9,249 nt of DNA from Gammaproteobacteria bacterium. GTDB lineage: Bacteria > Pseudomonadota > Gammaproteobacteria > Steroidobacterales > Steroidobacteraceae. Positions 6,088 through 9,249 of the stretch are shown here, piece after piece (within the stretch, counting starts at the first letter, position 1; the number at the start of each line of letters is the position of its first letter). The position numbers and the translations under genes were made by a program. Below the pieces are notes generated by a model. That model did no database searches, was not told where the DNA came from, and saw only the letters and a program-made list of their open reading frames with translations. The DNA lies in the NCBI GenBank assembly GCA_003165495.1, contig PMMB01000326.1, forward strand, positions 32,659 to 41,907. Reading direction: 5' to 3'.

Positions 6088-6351
6088 TCAGCGCCGACGA
6101 TCGCCGTCGGCACGGTGTTCCGAATGACCGCGATCATGGCTGCGCCCGCGCGAGTCGCCGCCCCAACGGCCACCGCCGCCATAGACCACCGGAGGTGGAG
6201 CATAATAACGAGGCGATTCGTAGACTACCGGAGGCGGCGCTCCCCAACCAAACGGGTTGACATCGACGTTGAGGTGTACGTCGGCGAAGGCGGCAGTGCT
6301 TGCCGTCAGCGCAAGCGCGACAATTCCAAGTGACCGAATTCGAATTTTCAT
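6088..6351 (-). CDS. Small secreted Pro/Tyr/Gly-rich protein
   Basis: The 87-residue product starts at an ATG preceded by GAGGA at good spacing. A strong signal peptide (MKIRIRSLGIVALALTASTA) is probably cleaved after AFA, leaving a mature chain beginning DVHLNVDVNPFGWG. The mature part contains two APPPVVY units 13 residues apart (38-44 and 51-57), then a Gly-rich stretch and a tail dominated by Arg, His, Asp and Gly. Short exported proteins of this style are common in Burkholderiales and relatives. Their function is unknown to me, and a cell-envelope or surface role is only a guess. It lies 65 bp downstream of the Spy-like gene on the same strand, possibly as one transcript. Confidence 0.75.
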   Translation of the reverse strand: MKIRIRSLGIVALALTASTAAFADVHLNVDVNPFGWGAPPPVVYESPRYYAPPPVVYGGGGRWGGDSRGRSHDRGHSEHRADGDRRR

Positions 6352-6416
6352 AATATATCCTCGATGAGCCGCCGTGCGACGCGTATCGTTGCGCCAGTCG
6401 CTGCGACAGGCTTCAA

Positions 6417-6893
6417 TTATTGCTTCACGACTTTTCTTGCTTCATGGCCGCGATGACTGAATACGTCGTCAGCCGACTTTTTCTGGGCATCGGACATCAC
6501 GGAATACAACCCAGAAAAGGCGCTCGCGAGCTTCTTAACGCCGTTCGCATGGGCCTGCGCGATATCCGCGTAGGCATTCAAATCGTCGATCGCCGACGCG
6601 CCCGCAGCGTTTGCAGCACGTTTGTCGATCGCCCGGTCAAGGTCCTTTGCGTTCGCGCGCATCGTTTCCGCGACCTTGTTCCACTGAGCTTCCTCGGCGG
6701 AAGTGATCTTGAGCGAGACGTACAGCGCCTTGATGTGTTTTTCCACCGCGGCATCGCGCTTTGCATCCGAAGCCGCCATTGCCGAGCCCGAAGAATCGGC
6801 CGAGGCATGGGGACTTGCCGATTGGTCAGGCATTTGTGCAACTGCACCGCCAAACACAAACGTGGATACAAGTACTGCAGCAATTACTTTCAT
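6417..6893 (-). CDS. Spy/CpxP-like periplasmic protein (LTXXQ-type)
   Basis: The 158-residue product starts at an ATG with GGAG about seven bases upstream. A signal peptide covers about 1-20 (MKVIAAVLVSTFVFGGAVAQ). A low-complexity Ser/Ala linker (23-43) leads into an all-helical domain with two diverged LTXXQ elements: LKITSAEEAQW (61-71) and VMSDAQKKSADDVF (132-145). Spy and CpxP are periplasmic chaperones or stress sensors that act as dimers, and many relatives in other proteobacteria are uncharacterised. The arrangement of two LTXXQ-like repeats joined by helices fits, but the motifs are loose, so this is a family-level call. It is probably the first gene of a two-gene unit with the small secreted protein at 6088. 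Confidence 0.78.
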   Translation of the reverse strand: MKVIAAVLVSTFVFGGAVAQMPDQSASPHASADSSGSAMAASDAKRDAAVEKHIKALYVSLKITSAEEAQWNKVAETMRANAKDLDRAIDKRAANAAGASAIDDLNAYADIAQAHANGVKKLASAFSGLYSVMSDAQKKSADDVFSHRGHEARKVVKQ

Positions 6894-7035
6894 AAAGTTC
6901 TCCGTAGGGATACGCCATGCGATTCAGAGCAGCACACTAGCGTAATGTGCCGAGCGAAAAAGCAGGACTAACGCGCAATAAGCTATGCCGATTCGCCTAC
7001 AAAATGGGAACTACAACCATTCGGCGGCGGGGCAA

Positions 7036-7419
7036 TCAAGTTTCATCGCGTACGCGCCTATGCCGAGTCGGTGGCACCGCGGCCCAGGTTACAAGAACGA
7101 GCACGGCAAATGCCACGTAAGCTACTGTAAACATCCTGGGGGGAGCGTCGTAAAACAAGAGCTGATCAATCCAGCGTTCAATGAAGCCGCCCGCGAACTG
7201 CTCGCCGCGCAGTGCGTACTCCCAAACTGTCAGAGGGCACGCAATCCCCAATAGAGACTCGGCCGCTATGAACAAGATGGAACCGAGGTGCACCACGCGC
7301 CAGCGCCAGCTTCTGACCCATGCCCAGCGGAGCGCGACACCCACGTAGACGAGAGGCACCGCCGCCAGAACGAACAGCACGATCAGAAAATGAACGACTA
7401 CGATGGCGTCAGCGAGCAT
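7036..7419 (-). CDS. DUF2784 family inner-membrane protein
   Basis: The start is placed at 7419, giving 127 residues. GGAAG lies just upstream, and the longer candidate start at 7488 falls inside a TATAAT promoter box. Residues 4-28 form a first membrane helix (IVVVHFLIVLFVLAAVPLVYV), a second spans about 41-60, and a third about 97-116. The conserved DUF2784 core is present: ACPLTVWE (60-67), then FAGGFIERW (75-83). A short Arg-rich tail follows. The function of the family is unknown. The Cys-Pro-Leu-Thr motif and the conserved acidic residues at the membrane edge are its only landmarks. It is probably a single-gene transcription unit. Confidence 0.88.
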   Translation of the reverse strand: MLADAIVVVHFLIVLFVLAAVPLVYVGVALRWAWVRSWRWRVVHLGSILFIAAESLLGIACPLTVWEYALRGEQFAGGFIERWIDQLLFYDAPPRMFTVAYVAFAVLVLVTWAAVPPTRHRRVRDET

Positions 7420-7486
7420 TGTGCACTTCCGATACTCGTCGAACTGAAAACTCTCCCTTGAATGGTACGACTTCGTAAACTCCTGC

Positions 7487-7515
7487 ATTATAGATGGCGT
7501 CTCGCGCGCAGTCTA
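7487..7515 (-). promoter_or_regulatory. Sigma-70-type promoter for the DUF2784 gene
   Basis: Read on the minus strand, TAGACT (7510-7515, four of six matches to TTGACA) and a perfect TATAAT (7487-7492) are separated by 17 bases. Transcription would start near 7480, giving a leader of about 60 nt before the ATG at 7419. The perfect -10 at ideal spacing makes this the best promoter in the window. Confidence 0.6.
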
Positions 7516-7561
7516 AATGGCCGCGCAGCGACTTGTACGCCGGCCATGGAGCCAGCGACAT

Positions 7562-8410
7562 CTATGACCGCGGTTTCCCGACGCACGCACAGATCGCGCG
7601 GCGCAGGTTCGCGGAACTCGCCGCGACGAACGAGCTGCGCTCCACGATCTGCGCGGTCTCGCCGTTGAGGTCGCTGATCGACCCGCCGGCTTCGAGGACG
7701 CAAGGCGCGATGGCGCCTATGTCCCACGGTTTCATGAGCGGATCGATCGCGGCGTCGAGCGCCCCGCGGCATAGCAAAGCGTACTGCACACAGTCGCCGA
7801 CCAGCCGGAGGCGCCCAACCGTGCGCGCGAGATCCGTGAGCCGCCATGGACCACGGCGGCGCGCAAGATCGCTCTCTTTCACGCTGGTTAGCCCGACCTG
7901 GGCAGCATTCAGTGCGCGGGGCGCGGCTACGCGCACCCGCCGCGGGCGGGCGCCCTCACGCGTGAGCCAGCAGCCGAGGCCACGCGCCGCATAGGTGGTT
8001 TCTTTGAGCGCCGACAGATGGATACAACCGAAGACCGGCTCGCCATCAATGAGTAGTGAGACGAGCGTCCCGAACATCGGAAGGCCGAGCACGTAGGACG
8101 CCGTGCCATCGATCGGGTCGAGGAGCCAGCAGCGGCCGACTCGCGCGAGGTTGCCGCCATACTCCTCGCCGAGCACGGCGTCGCGCGGCCATGCCGCGCG
8201 CAGGTGCCGGCGCAGCAGCCGCTCCGCGGCCCGGTCGGCGACAGTCACCTCGCTGCCGTCCGCCTTGTGGCGGATCTTGACCCTGTGCAAGTGGCCGAGG
8301 GTGATCGCGTCGGCCTCCGCGAGCGCCGCAAATAGGCGCGGCAGCATTACACGCACTTCTTGGGTCGTAAGTCGAGGTTTGGATCGGGTCACGATTGCAA
8401 TGTTACCCAT
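7562..8410 (-). CDS. HisN-like inositol monophosphatase family phosphatase
   Basis: The metal-dependent sugar-phosphatase family signature is complete: KADGSEVTVADRAAE (49-63), GEEYG (81-85), DPIDGTASYVLG (98-109) and KPWDIGAIAPCVLEAGG (227-243). Metal ligands Glu82, Asp98, Asp101 and Asp230 are all present. The GDCVQYALLCRGALDAAID segment (205-223) and the KPWD context resemble histidinol-phosphatases of the HisN type more than general inositol monophosphatases, so the substrate may be histidinol phosphate or another small phosphate ester. With the ATG at 8410 the protein has 282 residues. The ATG at 8347 gives 261, nearer the usual length, and neither has a strong ribosome site. A TAATAC box at about 8420-8425 could favour the shorter form. 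The gene is visibly richer in GC than its neighbours and has no histidine genes around it. Confidence 0.88.
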   Translation of the reverse strand: MGNIAIVTRSKPRLTTQEVRVMLPRLFAALAEADAITLGHLHRVKIRHKADGSEVTVADRAAERLLRRHLRAAWPRDAVLGEEYGGNLARVGRCWLLDPIDGTASYVLGLPMFGTLVSLLIDGEPVFGCIHLSALKETTYAARGLGCWLTREGARPRRVRVAAPRALNAAQVGLTSVKESDLARRRGPWRLTDLARTVGRLRLVGDCVQYALLCRGALDAAIDPLMKPWDIGAIAPCVLEAGGSISDLNGETAQIVERSSFVAASSANLRRAICACVGKPRS

Positions 8411-8800
8411 CGACGACCGGTATTACGAGACGGCGTGCAGCTCGACACCGGATTTGAAGCCATCACGGAGCACAACGCCAATCGCTGAGCGAATTCGATA
8501 CGGTTTTTACACGGTGAGTGCCTATTTGCAGCAGCAAATTTATGGCCGGTGGATCTACCGTAGGCACTATGAATACCACGATACTCCGCGCTCGCCGGAT
8601 GAGCCTGGCGCTACTTGTAATCGCCGTCGTCGACCAGGGCCACTTGCAGTCAGATTATTCTGGCGGTGTACCCCACTCTTCGGGGCTTGTGCGACTAGGC
8701 CGCGACTTGATGCGTCGTGCAGGCGGCGAAACGACGGCTGAGATCGCAGCTCGGAGTGGAATTCTTCGCGCAATAAGTGAACTCGAGCGGTGATCCAACT
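8411..8800. other. 390-bp stretch without a confident gene
   Basis: This stretch lies between the phosphatase start and the permease stop. It should hold the phosphatase promoter. It has one doubtful plus-strand ORF, listed separately. I found no hairpin with a T run, no clear repeat shared with the rest of the window, and no recognisable gene remnant in six frames. Confidence 0.5.
8569..8793 (+). CDS. Doubtful small ORF, possible membrane-anchored peptide
   Basis: From the ATG at 8569 a 74-residue frame runs to TGA at 8791-8793. It starts MNTTILRARRMSLALLVIAVV, a plausible signal or anchor sequence, and continues with a polar part ending in a charged helix-like segment (TTAEIAARSGILRAISELER). 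No good ribosome site is seen, only TAGG upstream. I recognise no family. It is the only plus-strand candidate in the right third, and it ends 7 bp from the permease stop. It could be a real small gene, a remnant or chance. Confidence 0.25.
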   Translation: MNTTILRARRMSLALLVIAVVDQGHLQSDYSGGVPHSSGLVRLGRDLMRRAGGETTAEIAARSGILRAISELER

Positions 8801-9249
8801 TTAAAGCTTAAATAAGTAGTTAGAAATTAAAACGACGGCGATTCCGGCGACCAACGTGACATACGGCAGTATGCCTGCCTTCGTTTCGGTAATCGGTCTT
8901 CCGCCGACCTGCAGATCTTCCAGCATTCTGTCAGGAAATTTACCTTTATCCTGTACGTAGTGACGATAGCAGAACACCGGCAAAATAAGTGCTGCCGCAA
9001 GCGTGCCGGCGCACAGCGCCCAAGGGTTCCAGACTTTTGCTCCCGCGCCCATGAACACTGCGTTTACAAAAGCGAAGACCCCACCGAGCGCCAGCAGCCA
9101 CGCAGGGGCCCGGTAGGGTCGTGCAATATCGCCCGAATCAATTCGATGTATCCAACCGGCATTGAGATTGAGAAAGTTGAATATCATATAGCCGCAATTC
9201 GATATAGCGAGGATAAACAGGAAGCTTGGGCCTCCTCCGCAAGCTATCG
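8801..9249 (-). CDS. APC-family amino acid permease, C-terminal part (runs off right edge)
   Basis: The frame is open from the right edge of the window to TAA at 8801-8803, giving about 148 residues, so the gene is partial because of the window boundary and the internal ATG at 9187 is not its start. The visible part holds a membrane helix (about 6-22), the intracellular loop IDSGDIARPYRAP (36-48) typical of amino acid-polyamine-organocation permeases, further helices at about 49-66 and 73-93, a cytoplasmic stretch with KFPDRMLEDL, and a final helix (129-146) ending NYLFKL. It would import an amino acid or related amine at the inner membrane, with substrate unreadable from this end. Base composition is lower in GC than the adjacent phosphatase. 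Confidence 0.82.
   Translation of the reverse strand, partial: IACGGGPSFLFILAISNCGYMIFNFLNLNAGWIHRIDSGDIARPYRAPAWLLALGGVFAFVNAVFMGAGAKVWNPWALCAGTLAAALILPVFCYRHYVQDKGKFPDRMLEDLQVGGRPITETKAGILPYVTLVAGIAVVLISNYLFKL

Noticed and set aside
6420..6971. 183-codon plus-strand frame opposite the Spy-like gene
   Set aside because: The minus-strand product has a signal peptide, a ribosome site and LTXXQ-like motifs. The plus-strand frame has none of these.
7420..7488. Longer start for the DUF2784 protein at 7488
   Set aside because: The ATG lies within a perfect TATAAT box, and the extra residues are polar with no family similarity. The start at 7419 has a ribosome site and begins at the first membrane helix.
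8056..8741. Long plus-strand frames opposite and beyond the phosphatase
   Set aside because: Arg/Ala/Ser-rich shadow coding over a high-GC gene. The part beyond the phosphatase shows no family features.

Overview
The window looks like chromosomal accessory DNA of a mid-to-high-GC proteobacterium, most likely beta- or gammaproteobacterial (Burkholderiales- or Xanthomonadales-like). This is inferred from protein style: a short Pro/Tyr/Gly-rich secreted protein, a Spy/CpxP-like protein, a GFA protein and DUF2784. No gene fixes the genus. There are no rRNA or tRNA genes, no CRISPR array, and no transposase or integrase.

Left edge (1-315): the 3' end of an unrecognised small gene, then a short leader. 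Bases 12-226 are a direct repeat of 5785-6000, about 89% identical by hand alignment. The two copies bracket a 5.6-kb block.

Block between the repeats (about 227-5784): on the plus strand, a DUF2779 protein (Cas4-like Fe-S nuclease fused to a DEDDy-type exonuclease) overlaps a GFA-family zinc protein by 7 nt. Next come a cupin, a TraD-like mobilisation accessory protein, and a secreted phosphodiester glycosidase joined to TraD by a GTGA overlap. On the minus strand, convergent with these, are a putative outer-membrane beta-barrel protein, a RibD/DHFR-fold reductase and a frameshifted AHSA1/SRPBCC pseudogene whose 5' end is cut at the right repeat. The layout resembles a decayed island with a duplicated gene 3' end at its borders, but no recombinase is visible.

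Right part (6001-9249), all minus strand: a small secreted Pro/Tyr-rich protein and a Spy/CpxP-like periplasmic protein (probable envelope pair), a DUF2784 membrane protein with a recognisable promoter, a GC-rich HisN-like inositol-monophosphatase-family phosphatase, a 390-bp stretch with only a doubtful small ORF, and the C-terminal part of an APC-family amino-acid permease that runs off the right edge.

I see no single clear multi-gene system. The best leads are the repeat-bounded block with its breakpoint pseudogene, the Cas4-DEDDy nuclease coupled to the GFA protein, and the mobilisation/glycosidase pair.
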